From contig CAWKKJ010000024.1 of assembly GCA_963850205.1 (NCBI GenBank), positions 1 to 64,000 of the forward strand: a stretch of DNA of 64,000 nt. The letters are read 5' to 3'. Both the position numbers and the translations under genes were made by a program. Origin of the DNA: JACVRW01 sp963850205. Its GTDB lineage: Bacteria; Actinomycetota; Thermoleophilia; Solirubrobacterales; Thermoleophilaceae. The first letter of the stretch is position 1, and the number at the start of each line of letters is the position of its first letter. Shown here in pieces: positions 35,168 through 43,303 of the stretch. The notes under the pieces were generated by a model. The model searched no databases. It saw only the letters and a program-made list of their open reading frames with translations, and was not told the DNA's origin.

Positions 35168-36916
35168 CTAGCTCCCGGCCTCGACGTGTACGTACTTGCC
35201 AGGGGCCTTCTCCTGCGGCTTGTAGCCGGCGGCGCCGAGGGTCTTGCGGGCCGTCTTCTCGCCACCCGAGCGTTCGCCGAGCCACCCGACCCAGTCATCC
35301 CACCAGGTGCCGCGCTGCTTCGAGGCGGCCTCGAGCCACTCGTCTGCGGACGGGGGGTTCTCGCCGGCCACCTGGTAGCTGGCCTTCTCGTTGCCGGGCG
35401 GGTTGACCAGGGCCGCGATGTGCCCGCTGGTGGAGAGCACGAAGCGCGGCTCGGAGCCCAGCAGTTGGGTGGTGGCGTAGCAGTTCTCCCAGGGGGCAAT
35501 GTGATCGGCGATCCCGGCGACGACATACGCGTCGGTCGTCACCTGCGATAGATCGATCGGCGTGCCCAGCACCTCCACACCACCCGGCTCCACGAGCGAG
35601 TTCTCCAGCGAGAGCTCGATGAAATCGCGGTGCAGGGCGGCCGGCATGTTCGTCGCGTCGGCGTTCCAGAACAGAACGTCGAAGGCCGGCGGCTCCTTGC
35701 CCAGCAGGTAGTTGTTGACCCAGTAGTTCCAGATCAGGTCGTTGGGGCGCAGCCAGGCGAAGACCCCGGCCAGCGCGCGACCGTCGAGGTAACCCTTGCG
35801 CGCCGACTCCGCCACGGCCAGCTGGGCGACGTTGCGGTCGGTGAGGGCCATCGCCATTCCCGCGCGCTCGTTGTCGAGGACGCAGACCCCCAGCGTGAGG
35901 CCGGCAAGCCTGTCGCCCTGCCCGCCCTGTTCGAGGTGGGCGGCGGCGAGTGCGAGCGTGATGCCGCCTGCGCACAGGCCGAGCGCGTGCGACCGGTCGC
36001 TCTTCGAGATCTTCTCCACCGTCTCGAGCGCCTCGAGGGTGGCCTCGACGTAGGTCTCGAGGTTCCAGTCCGCGTGGCGCTCGTCGGGGTTGCGCCAGGA
36101 CATGGCGAACACCTGCTGACCGTCCTTGACCAGGTACTCGATCATGCTGCGGTCCGGCGCGAGGTCGGTGATGTAGTACTTGTTGATCATCGGCGGCACC
36201 ACGAGGAGCGGCCACTCGCGCACCTTCTGCGTCTGCGCCTCGTACTGGATGAGCTCGAAGACGTCAGTCCGGTGCACGACGGCGCCCGGCGAGACGGCGA
36301 TGTTCTCGCCGACCGCGAACTCCGACCTGTCGACCATGTTCGGGATGCGCGGGCTGCTCGACATGTCCGATGCGAACCGGCGTGCACCCCGGACGAAGTT
36401 GAGCCCGCCCGAGTCGATCGTGGCCTTGAGGACCGCCGGGTTGGTCGCGGGGAAGTTGCTCGGCGCCACGAGGTCGACCACGTTCTCGGCCGCGAAGCGC
36501 ACCCGGCGTTCGTCGGCCCAGGCGAGGCCGGCGTCCGAGAGCAGCTGATCGATCGACTCGGCCGCGGCGAGGTAGGACTGGCCCAGCCGCTTGTAGGCCG
36601 GGTTGCCCGACCAAGCGGGGTCCTTGAAGCGACGGTCGCTCCTGTCCGGCGCCACCTCCGAGCGGCCGACGGCGATCTTCGCCAGCTCCGTCGCGAGGCC
36701 GGCGCTGTGGCGCGCGACCGTGCGCGGCCGGGTGGCGAGCTTGGCTGCTGCCTTCACGCCCGCCAAGCCGGGCACCCAGCGGCGGCTCGGGCCCATCACC
36801 GCGTCGGTCAGCATCGCGTCCAGCCCCGCGGTCGCGCCCCGCTTGGGGGCTCCTCCGTTCGAGCGGGCCCGGTCGCCGGCCGCCCCCTCCTTCTTGCGGT
36901 TGGTCTCCGTTGTCAT
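35168..36916 (-). CDS. phaC: Poly(3-hydroxyalkanoate) synthase, class I-like
   Basis: Polymerises 3-hydroxyacyl-CoA to polyester storage granules. Lipase-like box ALGLCAGGITLALAA has the catalytic Cys315, with Asp471 in AYVVAGIADHIAPW and His499 in VLSTSGHIAAL. VVPPMINKYYITDLAPDRSM and the conserved FAMSWRNPDERHADWNLETY are PhaC hallmarks. 582 aa, near the class I length of ~590. The Ala/Lys-rich N-terminus is variable in the family. Coupled with the acyl-CoA dehydrogenase; a 3-hydroxybutyrate-dehydrogenase-like gene lies 1 kb away, together suggesting a PHB/fatty-acid storage module. PhaE/PhaR are not seen, consistent with class I. Confidence 0.93.
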   Translation of the reverse strand: MTTETNRKKEGAAGDRARSNGGAPKRGATAGLDAMLTDAVMGPSRRWVPGLAGVKAAAKLATRPRTVARHSAGLATELAKIAVGRSEVAPDRSDRRFKDPAWSGNPAYKRLGQSYLAAAESIDQLLSDAGLAWADERRVRFAAENVVDLVAPSNFPATNPAVLKATIDSGGLNFVRGARRFASDMSSSPRIPNMVDRSEFAVGENIAVSPGAVVHRTDVFELIQYEAQTQKVREWPLLVVPPMINKYYITDLAPDRSMIEYLVKDGQQVFAMSWRNPDERHADWNLETYVEATLEALETVEKISKSDRSHALGLCAGGITLALAAAHLEQGGQGDRLAGLTLGVCVLDNERAGMAMALTDRNVAQLAVAESARKGYLDGRALAGVFAWLRPNDLIWNYWVNNYLLGKEPPAFDVLFWNADATNMPAALHRDFIELSLENSLVEPGGVEVLGTPIDLSQVTTDAYVVAGIADHIAPWENCYATTQLLGSEPRFVLSTSGHIAALVNPPGNEKASYQVAGENPPSADEWLEAASKQRGTWWDDWVGWLGERSGGEKTARKTLGAAGYKPQEKAPGKYVHVEAGS

Positions 36917-36946
36917 CCCCCATGCACTACCCGCCGCGGTGCCTGC

Positions 36947-37839
36947 CTACGCCGGGCCGCGGTTCAAGCGCCGGCCGAGGGTCAGCAGGCAGTGGGCGTC
37001 GCGGTCGCGAACCTCGGGACCGGGGGCGCCCAGCACGGCGGCGTAGACCCGCCCACCCCTACCGCTCGACGAGGCCACCATGCTCCAGTTGCCGTCGAGC
37101 GTGCCGGTCTTGACGCCATCCACCCCGGGGGACCGGCCCAGTAGCCCGTTGCGCGTGCGCAGCGTCCTGCCGTCCATCTCGATCGAGCGCAGGGAAACCA
37201 CACGGCGGAAGCGGCTGTCGGCCATCAGGAGCGCGGCGAGGCGGACGCTGTCGGTGGCGGTGGAGCGCTGCCCGCGCGCCGGCATCCCCGAGGGGTTGGC
37301 GTAGTGGGTGCCGCTCAGGCCCAGACGACGGGCCTCCCGGTTCATGGCCCGGACGAACCTGGTCCGGCCGGCCGGGCTGGTGATCGCGAGGGTCTCGGCG
37401 GCATCGTTGCCACTGGGCACCAGGAGCGCCGGCAGAAGCGACCGCCGTGTCATGCGGTCACCGGTGTCCAGGCCGGCCCGCGACTCGTCGGGCTGCAGCC
37501 GCAGCTCCGGAACGCTGACCTGCCGGTCGAGCGCGCCGGCGTTCAGCACCACGCCGGCGGTCATCAGCTTGACGAGGCTTCCCACGGCCGCCGCACGCGT
37601 GGGCGCAGGGCGGCCAGGGTGCGGCCGCGGGCGTCGGCCACCACGAAAGCGCGGCTCTGGAGGCGGCGGTCGCAGTCCGTGGAGGCCGGCGGCAAGGGGC
37701 GAACGGCCGCGCGCGCAGCCTTGCCCCGGCCGCCGTCCGCGCCCGGCCAGGCCACCGCCACCGCCACGGCCACCAGGCCGAGAAGGGCAAGCAGCGCGAG
37801 TACCAGCGCGATCCGGTTTCTGCGGCGGTGAGAGACCAT
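36947..37839 (-). CDS. D-alanyl-D-alanine carboxypeptidase (serine-type, PBP5-like), frameshifted
   Basis: Cell-wall peptidoglycan D,D-carboxypeptidase. An N-terminal signal anchor (IALVLALLALLGLVAVAVAV, from ATG 37839) leads to an outer domain beginning SRAFVVADARGRTLAALRP. After a frame change at about 37590 it continues VGSLVKLMTAGVVL, which is the SxxK box (S-L-V-K), then LPALLVPSGNDAAETLA (SxN) and GVDGVKTGTLDGNW (KTG). ThYANPSGMPARGQR-like sequence is the conserved PBP5 block. Repaired length about 297 aa. Short for PBP5 because the C-terminal beta-domain is absent. Probably a sequence error at the break, since all catalytic boxes survive. Confidence 0.75.
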
Positions 37840-37888
37840 CCCGGAGGGGGACGCCGGGGGCGTCGCCGCTATTCCTGCCGCTGGTAGC

Positions 37889-38677
37889 GTGCCGCCGGTG
37901 ACGGGCGGCGGCGGCGAAGGCGAGCGTTCGGAATCGCTCGAGGGCCGGGTGGCCCTGGTGACCGGCGCGGCCAGCGGAATCGGGCGGGCGATCGCCGAGC
38001 GGCTGGAGGACTCCGGGATGCACGTGCTCGCCGCTGACCTAGAGCCGGACCCGGACGGCCCCGGCGCCCCGTACGCCGGCGACCTGACGACGCGGGAGGC
38101 CAACCGAGGAGCGGTGGACTCCGCCCTGGAGCGTTTTGGCCGGCTCGACGCCGTGATCCCCAACGCCGGCGTTCAGCATGTAGCGCCGGTCGCGGAGTTC
38201 GACGAGGACCGCTGGGACCAGCTGATCGCGCTGCTGCTCACCAGCCCCTTCCTGCTCGCCCGCTACGCCTGGGACGCGCTCGCCCAGAGCGGCGACGGGC
38301 GCTACGTGGCCATCGCCTCCGCGCACGCCTTGGCGGCCTCGCCCTTCAAGGCCGGGTACGTGTCGGCCAAGCACGGCTTGCTGGGGCTGGTCCGGACGCT
38401 CGCGCTCGAGGGCGCCGAGCAGGGCATCCGGGCGACGGCGGTGTGCCCGGGCTTCGTGCGAACGCCGCTGGTCGAGCACCAGATCACCGAGCAGGCCAAG
38501 GCTCATGGGATCGAGGAGGAACGGGTGCTCGAGGAGGTGATCCTGGCGCCGCACGCGATCAAGACGCTGATCGAGCCGGCCGAGGTCGCGGGTGTCGTGG
38601 AGTTCCTGCTCTCGCCGGCCGGGCGAGCCTTCACCGGCGCTCCAGTCACCATGGATCAGGGCTGGACGGCGCGCTAG
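37889..38677 (+). CDS. SDR family oxidoreductase, 3-hydroxybutyrate dehydrogenase-like
   Basis: Classical short-chain dehydrogenase. The NAD site is ALVTGAASGIGRAIAERLED at residue 24, then YAGDLTTRE and VIPNAGVQHVAPV (NAG). The catalytic Ser region is YVAIASAHALAASPFKAGYV with YVSAKHGL as Tyr-x-x-x-Lys. TAVCPGFVRTPLVEHQITEQ and HGIEEERVLEEVI are close to D-beta-hydroxybutyrate dehydrogenases. 263 aa from GTG at 37889; a second GTG at 37898 is as good. Would interconvert 3-hydroxybutyrate and acetoacetate, fitting PHA turnover with phaC. Other SDR substrates remain possible. Confidence 0.83.
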   Translation: MPPVTGGGGEGERSESLEGRVALVTGAASGIGRAIAERLEDSGMHVLAADLEPDPDGPGAPYAGDLTTREANRGAVDSALERFGRLDAVIPNAGVQHVAPVAEFDEDRWDQLIALLLTSPFLLARYAWDALAQSGDGRYVAIASAHALAASPFKAGYVSAKHGLLGLVRTLALEGAEQGIRATAVCPGFVRTPLVEHQITEQAKAHGIEEERVLEEVILAPHAIKTLIEPAEVAGVVEFLLSPAGRAFTGAPVTMDQGWTAR

Positions 38678-38919
38678 CCAGGGGCCCGTCGCCGGGGCTG
38701 CGGCCGAGCCCGCCTTGCGCATCGCGTATACGCATTTGGCACAAAATGTCGCAATTTGCGGGTTTTTGAGGACCGTTCGCGCCGTCCTTTGATTACTCAA
38801 GGCGCTGCTGCGAAGTAGAACGGCCCCAGGCAGCCAACTCCGGCGGCAGTTGGTTGTGAAGCCGGCGAGAGGCATCGCGTAGTGCGGAGAGGGACGCGTG
38901 TGAAGGGAGACAGGTTCTG
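38678..38919 (+). promoter_or_regulatory. Upstream region of the envelope cassette, with two palindromic motifs
   Basis: A 242-bp intergenic region, distinctly AT-richer than its surroundings at 38724-38790. It holds the palindrome GCGTATACGC (38724-38733), then the 13-mer CGCAATTTGCGGG (38750-38762), followed by a T-rich stretch GGTTTTTGAGG. A GGGAGA ribosome-binding-like site lies about 10 bases before the ATG at 38920. This is the best candidate for a promoter of the cassette. The exact transcription start is not visible. Confidence 0.5.
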
Positions 38920-41403
38920 ATGATCGGGGCGACACAGCGGGGCATACGCCTGCTCGCTCTCGTCGCCGTGGTCGCCTTTGTGCTGCTGGTTCCGTCTGCC
39001 TCCGCACAGCTGGACGAGGGTCTGTCCTCCGGGGCGGAGGTCGCCACCCCGCTGGAGCCGGCACCCGCCGAGGCACCCGATCCTCCCGAGGAGCTCCCCG
39101 CGCCGGCCCCCGAGCCCGCGCCGGTCCCGGAGCCCACGCCGGCCCCCGAGACGGATCCCCCCGCGCAGCCTGGTCCAGATGGAGAGCCCGGTCCGGCCGC
39201 CGAGCCCGCACCGGCCCCGGAGCCCACGCCCACCACTGAGCCCGACCCCGCCGCAGGGCAGGTCGAGCCTCCCCCGCCGAACCCGGAGCCGACCCCCGAA
39301 CCGACGCCGCCCCCGACTCCCGCTCCCGCCCCGCTGCCGGACCCCGACCCCGCAGCAGAACCCGCGGGGCCGGCCGACCCGGAGCCGGCGCCCGAGCCGG
39401 AGACCCCGCCGGCGCCGGCGGAGCCGCCCGAACCTTCCCCGGAGCCCACACCGGCCCCGACGCTGGAGCAGCCGCTGGAGCCGATCGTCGAGCCGCTGCC
39501 CGAGCCGGCACCGGTTCCGGAGCCGGCGACCGAACCGGCCCCGGTGCCGGTCCCCGAGGAGTCGTCACCACCGCCCGCGCCGGATCCCGGCCCCGAGAAC
39601 CCGGAGCCCCCGGCGGATCCGCCGCCGACCCCGGCGCCGACGTCCCCGAGGCCGCGGCCAGAGACCGAGCCCACGCCTGAGCCCGAGCCGACGCCGGAGC
39701 CGGAGCCCCAGCCCGAGCCCACTCCGGAGCCTCAGCCCGAGCCCACCCCGGAGCCGACGCCCGAGCCCACGCCGGAGCCGACGCCCGAGCCCACGCCGGA
39801 GCCGCAGCCCCAGCCCACTCCGGAGCCGCAGCCCAGCCCACGCCGGAGCCGCGCCCGAGCCCACGCCGGAGCCGACGCCGGAGCCGACGCCCGAGCCCAC
39901 GCCCACTCCGGAGCCGACGCCCGAGCCGCGAGCCCAGCCCACGCCGGAGCCGACGCCCGACGCCGAGCCGAGCCCGAGCCCACGCCGGAGCCGCAGCCCG
40001 AGCCCACGCCGGAGCCGCAGCCCGAGCCCACGCCGGAGCCGCAGCCCGAGCCCACGCCGGAGCCGCAGCCCGAGCCCACGCCGGAGCCGCAGCCCGAGCC
40101 CACGCCGGAGCCGCAGCCCCAGCCCACGCCGGAGCCGCAGCCCGAGCCCACGCCGGAGCCGCAGCCCGAGCCCACGCCGGAGCCGACGCCCGAGCCCACG
40201 CCCACTCCGGAGCCGACGCCCGAGCCCACGCCGGAGCCGCAGCCCCAGCCCACGCCGGAGCCGCAGCCCCAGCCCACGCCGGAGCCGCAGCCCGAGCCCA
40301 CGCCGGAGCCGCAGCCCCAGCCCACGCCGGAGCCGCAGCCCGAGCCCACGCCGGAGCCGCAGCCCGAGCCCACGCCGGAGCCGCAGCCCCAGCCCACGCC
40401 GGAGCCGACGCCCGAGCCCACGCCGGAGCCGACGCCCGAGCCCACGCCCACTCCGGAGCCCCAGCCCAGCCCCGAGCCCCAGCCCACGCCAACTCCCGAC
40501 CCCACGCCGACTCCGGAGCCGCCGCCCGGCCCCAGCCCCGAGCCGGTGCCGGAGCCCGCCCCCGAGCCCGCCCCGGCGCCAGCCCCCGAGCCAGCCCCCG
40601 AGCCCACCCCGGCGCCAGTCCCCGCGCCCGAGCCCACCCCCGAGCCCGAGCCGGCCCCGAAGCCCGCTCCCACGCCTGAGCCCAGCCCCACGCCCCTCCC
40701 GGCGCCCGCTCCTGCCCCGGCCCCCGAGCCGGCGCCGGCTCCCGCGCCCGAGCCGGAGCCGGTTCCGGTACCCGAGCTCCCGCCCGAGCCGCGGCCCGAG
40801 ACGACCCCGGCGCCCGAGAGCACGCCGGTCTCCTCGAACGACACCAAGCTCGTCGCCCCCGCGCACACCTCGCCGCCTGCACCGCCGAGCGACCCCGGGC
40901 CGCCGGCGGCACCGGTCTCGACCTTGCCCACGAACGCCGGCATCGCGACGGACTCGCTGGCGCCCGCCGACCCGCCCGTGCCGCCCACCTCCGCGTTCCA
41001 CTCTCCCTCCGCTCCCGCGGCTCGGACCATGGGCGTCCCGGCGGCCACCTTCCACGCGGCGCTCGAGCTGATGGACGACCTGGCCGGCGTACGGGCCGCG
41101 ATGGCCATGCTCGCCGAGGAGCGTGGGGGGCCGGCCGCCGCGGCAACCGCGCCCACCCGGTCGCGCTCGCTGCCGATGTCCGAGACTCCTTCGCCCGAGC
41201 CGGCCGAAGAGGCGCCTCCGATGACCGGTGGCGCATCGTCCGGTGCGGCTGGATCCGCTTCCGGCGGCGGTGGCTCCGCCGCCCTCTACGCGCTCATGAT
41301 CGCCATCGCCGCGTGCGCCGGCGGGCTCTGGGGCCGGCTGCAGCTGGTTCCGGTCCGCTGGCGCTCCGTGGCGATCGTCGCTCTGAACGAGCGGCCTGGC
41401 TGA
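38920..41403 (+). CDS. PEPQPEPT-repeat wall-spanning surface protein
   Basis: Large Pro/Glu-rich surface protein, 827 aa, of no recognised family. Signal peptide ALVAVVAFVLLVPSASAQLD with cleavage near residue 29. The body has several Pro-Ala-Glu linker types and a block of the period PEPQPEPT/PEPTPEPQ (about residues 250-515). Near the end a Ser/Ala-rich spacer precedes SAALYALMIAIAACAGGLWG (transmembrane, about 786-805) and a short cytoplasmic tail, VRWRSVAIVALNERPG. Such Pro-rich rods can cross a peptidoglycan layer. Residues at about 305-350 are read out of frame as Arg/Ala/His-rich sequence because of two compensating slips. No catalytic motif. Next gene follows after 74 bp. Confidence 0.78.
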   Translation: MIGATQRGIRLLALVAVVAFVLLVPSASAQLDEGLSSGAEVATPLEPAPAEAPDPPEELPAPAPEPAPVPEPTPAPETDPPAQPGPDGEPGPAAEPAPAPEPTPTTEPDPAAGQVEPPPPNPEPTPEPTPPPTPAPAPLPDPDPAAEPAGPADPEPAPEPETPPAPAEPPEPSPEPTPAPTLEQPLEPIVEPLPEPAPVPEPATEPAPVPVPEESSPPPAPDPGPENPEPPADPPPTPAPTSPRPRPETEPTPEPEPTPEPEPQPEPTPEPQPEPTPEPTPEPTPEPTPEPTPEPQPQPTPEPQPSPRRSRARAHAGADAGADARAHAHSGADARAASPAHAGADARRRAEPEPTPEPQPEPTPEPQPEPTPEPQPEPTPEPQPEPTPEPQPEPTPEPQPQPTPEPQPEPTPEPQPEPTPEPTPEPTPTPEPTPEPTPEPQPQPTPEPQPQPTPEPQPEPTPEPQPQPTPEPQPEPTPEPQPEPTPEPQPQPTPEPTPEPTPEPTPEPTPTPEPQPSPEPQPTPTPDPTPTPEPPPGPSPEPVPEPAPEPAPAPAPEPAPEPTPAPVPAPEPTPEPEPAPKPAPTPEPSPTPLPAPAPAPAPEPAPAPAPEPEPVPVPELPPEPRPETTPAPESTPVSSNDTKLVAPAHTSPPAPPSDPGPPAAPVSTLPTNAGIATDSLAPADPPVPPTSAFHSPSAPAARTMGVPAATFHAALELMDDLAGVRAAMAMLAEERGGPAAAATAPTRSRSLPMSETPSPEPAEEAPPMTGGASSGAAGSASGGGGSAALYALMIAIAACAGGLWGRLQLVPVRWRSVAIVALNERPG
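39667..40465 (+). repeat. Tandem coding repeat of 24 bp (PEPQPEPT/PEPTPEPQ period)
   Basis: Dozens of near-identical 24-bp units, translated as Pro-Glu-Pro-Gln-Pro-Glu-Pro-Thr with variants (PTPEPTPE, PQPQPT). Exact copies adjoin one another, for example at 40000-40140. No spacers and continuous open frame in the main reading frame except 39835-39965. Such repeats are prone to slippage and collapse in assembly, so copy number should be treated as provisional. Confidence 0.85.
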
Positions 41404-41426
41404 CGTAGTCCCGTCACGCCAGCCCG

Positions 41427-41451
41427 ACCCGGGTGCCGTAAGGGCCCGGGT
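41427..41451 (+). terminator. GC-rich hairpin between the repeat protein and the PGBD protein
   Basis: Perfect 7-bp stem ACCCGGG/CCCGGGT with an 11-base loop. Lies 24 bp after the first gene's stop and 27 bp before the next start. There is no T-run, so an attenuator or mRNA-processing element is as likely as a terminator. Confidence 0.4.
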
Positions 41452-41477
41452 GCACTGCTCGATTCAGGAGAACGACG

Positions 41478-42809
41478 ATGGAACCGAGACATTGCGTATA
41501 CGCCATACGAACAGCCGGGGCGATCATCATGGCCTGCCTCGCTGTGCTCTGCCTACCGGCGGCAGTCACAGCGGCCGAACCCGCGAGTCAGACGAGCGAT
41601 CATCTTGCTCGCGGAGCCGGGTACGGCCAGCCGCAGATCAAGGAGCAGGTACAGACCCTGCAGCGGCGCTTGCGGGCGCTCGGCCAGCAGCCGGGGCCTG
41701 TTGACGGCCTGTTCGGCCCGCTGACCGAGTCGGCCGTCTACGGCCTCCAGCGCGACACCGGGCTCGCGGCCGACGGAATCGTCGGCCCGCAGACCCGCCG
41801 GGTGCTGAACGCCGAAACGCCGCCACTCGTCCAGGGGGCGGGCTACGGACGAATCGAAGGGTCGCCTCGAGTGCGAGCGGTCCAGCGGACCCTGCGGTCG
41901 GCCGGCCTGCGACCCGGGCCGGTTGACGGTCTCTACGGGCCTCGTACCCGGGCCGCGGTCGCGCGCTTCCAGCGCAGGGCCGGGCAGCCGGCCAGCGGCC
42001 TGATCTCGACCACCACCGCACGGGCGCTGGCAGCCGGGCCGAGCGGGAATACGTCCCGAGCGGACCGGCCGCCAAGCCGCATCGAGGCGCCCGAGCCGGC
42101 CGGCCGGGAGCGTCCGGCCGAGCGCGTCGAGCGGACGCCCGATGCAGGGCCCAGCTCTCCCGTCATGCTGACCGCCCTCGCGACGCTGCTCGCGGCGATC
42201 GCAGCGCTGTTCGCAGGCTGGTTGCGGTACAGGCGGCGCCCGCCGGCGGTCGCCAAGAGCATGGCGAGGACCGAGCCGTCGTCGAACGGCTCGGCGCCTC
42301 GGCCCCTCAGGCCCGTCCCGCTGAACGGCGGTGGGGCCGCGGTTGGCTACGTGAGCCTCTCCGAGGGCTCGGGAGCCGAGAAGGACCTGCGAGAGCAGAC
42401 GGCGGCGATGCTCGCGGCCTGCCGGGAGCGCGGCCTCCCGCTGCAGCGAGTGGTGCGGGACTTCGGGCGGGGCGGCACCGAGCTGCAGCAACGTCCGGGG
42501 TTTCGGGACGCACTGGAGCGGCTGGACGGCAAGCAGGTGTCGTGCCTGGTGGTTGCCGGGCTCGAACGGCTGGACTGTTCGGTGCCCGAGGTTGGCGCTC
42601 TCATCGAGCGGCTTCGGCAGAGCGAGGTAGGTCTCCTGGCGGTGGACGAGGGGATCGACACCGGCACGCCGAGCGGCAGGGCGGCCGCCGACAACCTGGC
42701 TGCCCTGTGCGCCTTCGGCAGTCCGGCGCTCGAGGCGGAGCCGACCGGGGCGGCGGAGACACTCGCCGAGCGAGCTACGCCCACTCTCAGGGAAGGAGCC
42801 GCGCAATGA
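41478..42809 (+). CDS. Membrane protein: two peptidoglycan-binding domains, TM helix, cytoplasmic resolvase-like domain
   Basis: Signal peptide to about residue 33 (AIIMACLAVLCLPAAVTAA). Two PG_binding_1 domains follow: residues 50-112 (LQRRLRALGQQPGPVDGLFG) and 126-187 (VQRTLRSAGLRPGPVDGLYG). A linker leads to a TM helix, 229-249 (VMLTALATLLAAIAALFAGW). The cytoplasmic part, 287-418, resembles the serine-resolvase N-terminal domain: VGYVSLSEGSG, QQRPGFRDALERLDGKQVSC, GLERLDCSVPEVGALIERLR, GIDTGTPSGR. The nucleophile-like Ser295 is kept, but Arg8 of gamma-delta is replaced by Ser293 and Arg71 by Cys367, and no DNA-binding domain follows. 443 aa, RBS AGGAG before the ATG. Proposed role: wall-to-cytoplasm signalling, by inference only. 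Confidence 0.78.
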   Translation: MEPRHCVYAIRTAGAIIMACLAVLCLPAAVTAAEPASQTSDHLARGAGYGQPQIKEQVQTLQRRLRALGQQPGPVDGLFGPLTESAVYGLQRDTGLAADGIVGPQTRRVLNAETPPLVQGAGYGRIEGSPRVRAVQRTLRSAGLRPGPVDGLYGPRTRAAVARFQRRAGQPASGLISTTTARALAAGPSGNTSRADRPPSRIEAPEPAGRERPAERVERTPDAGPSSPVMLTALATLLAAIAALFAGWLRYRRRPPAVAKSMARTEPSSNGSAPRPLRPVPLNGGGAAVGYVSLSEGSGAEKDLREQTAAMLAACRERGLPLQRVVRDFGRGGTELQQRPGFRDALERLDGKQVSCLVVAGLERLDCSVPEVGALIERLRQSEVGLLAVDEGIDTGTPSGRAAADNLAALCAFGSPALEAEPTGAAETLAERATPTLREGAAQ

Positions 42810-43282
42810 GCATCGCTCGTATCGCTCAGCCCGTCTCCGGTTCCGGACACAAGCGCGAAGCGTGGCTGCCGGCTGTACCCGAGAGCGCACGGACGGCGCG
42901 CTCCCTGGTTCGCGAGGCGGCGGTCCAGGTGGGCCTGGACGCCGACCGCACCTGGGATCTGACGCTGGCCGCGAGCGAGGCGTTCGCCAACGCGGTGGAG
43001 CACGGGGAGGCCTGGCCCGACGGCTCCCTCCTGTTGATGACCGAGCCCTGCTGGCGAGGGCTGCGGGTGGAGGTCTGCGACCTCGGTACGTTCGACGCCA
43101 CGCTGGCGCCGGCCCCGCTGGACGCGACCTGCGGCCGCGGGCTGCAGATCATCGCGACCCTGGTCGACCGGCTGGAGGTGGCCAACGAGGAGGGGCGTAC
43201 CGTCGTACGGTTCGAGAAGCACCGCGACCCGGGCTCCCCCGCCTCCAACCGACGGCCGCAACCGATGGAGGACGCGGCGTGA
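42806..43282 (+). CDS. RsbW/SpoIIAB-type anti-sigma ATP-binding protein (HATPase_c_2)
   Basis: Serine kinase/anti-sigma family GHKL ATPase. The N box is LAASEAFANAVEHGE, the conserved Glu and Asn coordinating ATP-Mg. The G1 region reads VEVCDLGTFDATLAPAPL, and CGRGLQIIATLVDRLEVANE is the G2 box. The C-terminus is a short disordered tail. 158 aa. The ATG overlaps the upstream stop (ATGA), so it is translationally coupled to the resolvase-like membrane protein, suggesting both act in one signal chain. Its partner anti-anti-sigma and sigma factor are not in the window. Confidence 0.82.
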   Translation: MSIARIAQPVSGSGHKREAWLPAVPESARTARSLVREAAVQVGLDADRTWDLTLAASEAFANAVEHGEAWPDGSLLLMTEPCWRGLRVEVCDLGTFDATLAPAPLDATCGRGLQIIATLVDRLEVANEEGRTVVRFEKHRDPGSPASNRRPQPMEDAA

Positions 43283-43303
43283 CCAGGTGCGGAGAACCCG
43301 TGC

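Noticed and set aside
39667..40465. CRISPR-like tandem repeats
   Set aside because: Period is 24 bp with no unique spacers and codes for PEP-type peptide; no cas genes nearby.
38039..41236. 1065-residue open frame on the minus strand across the repeat protein
   Set aside because: Low-complexity Arg/Ala/Trp-rich mirror of the Pro/Glu repeats; runs through an SDR gene as well and lacks any family motif.
41478..42809. Calling the resolvase-like protein a site-specific recombinase
   Set aside because: Two active-site Arg positions are replaced and no DNA-binding or recombinase domain follows; it also has a signal peptide and membrane helix.
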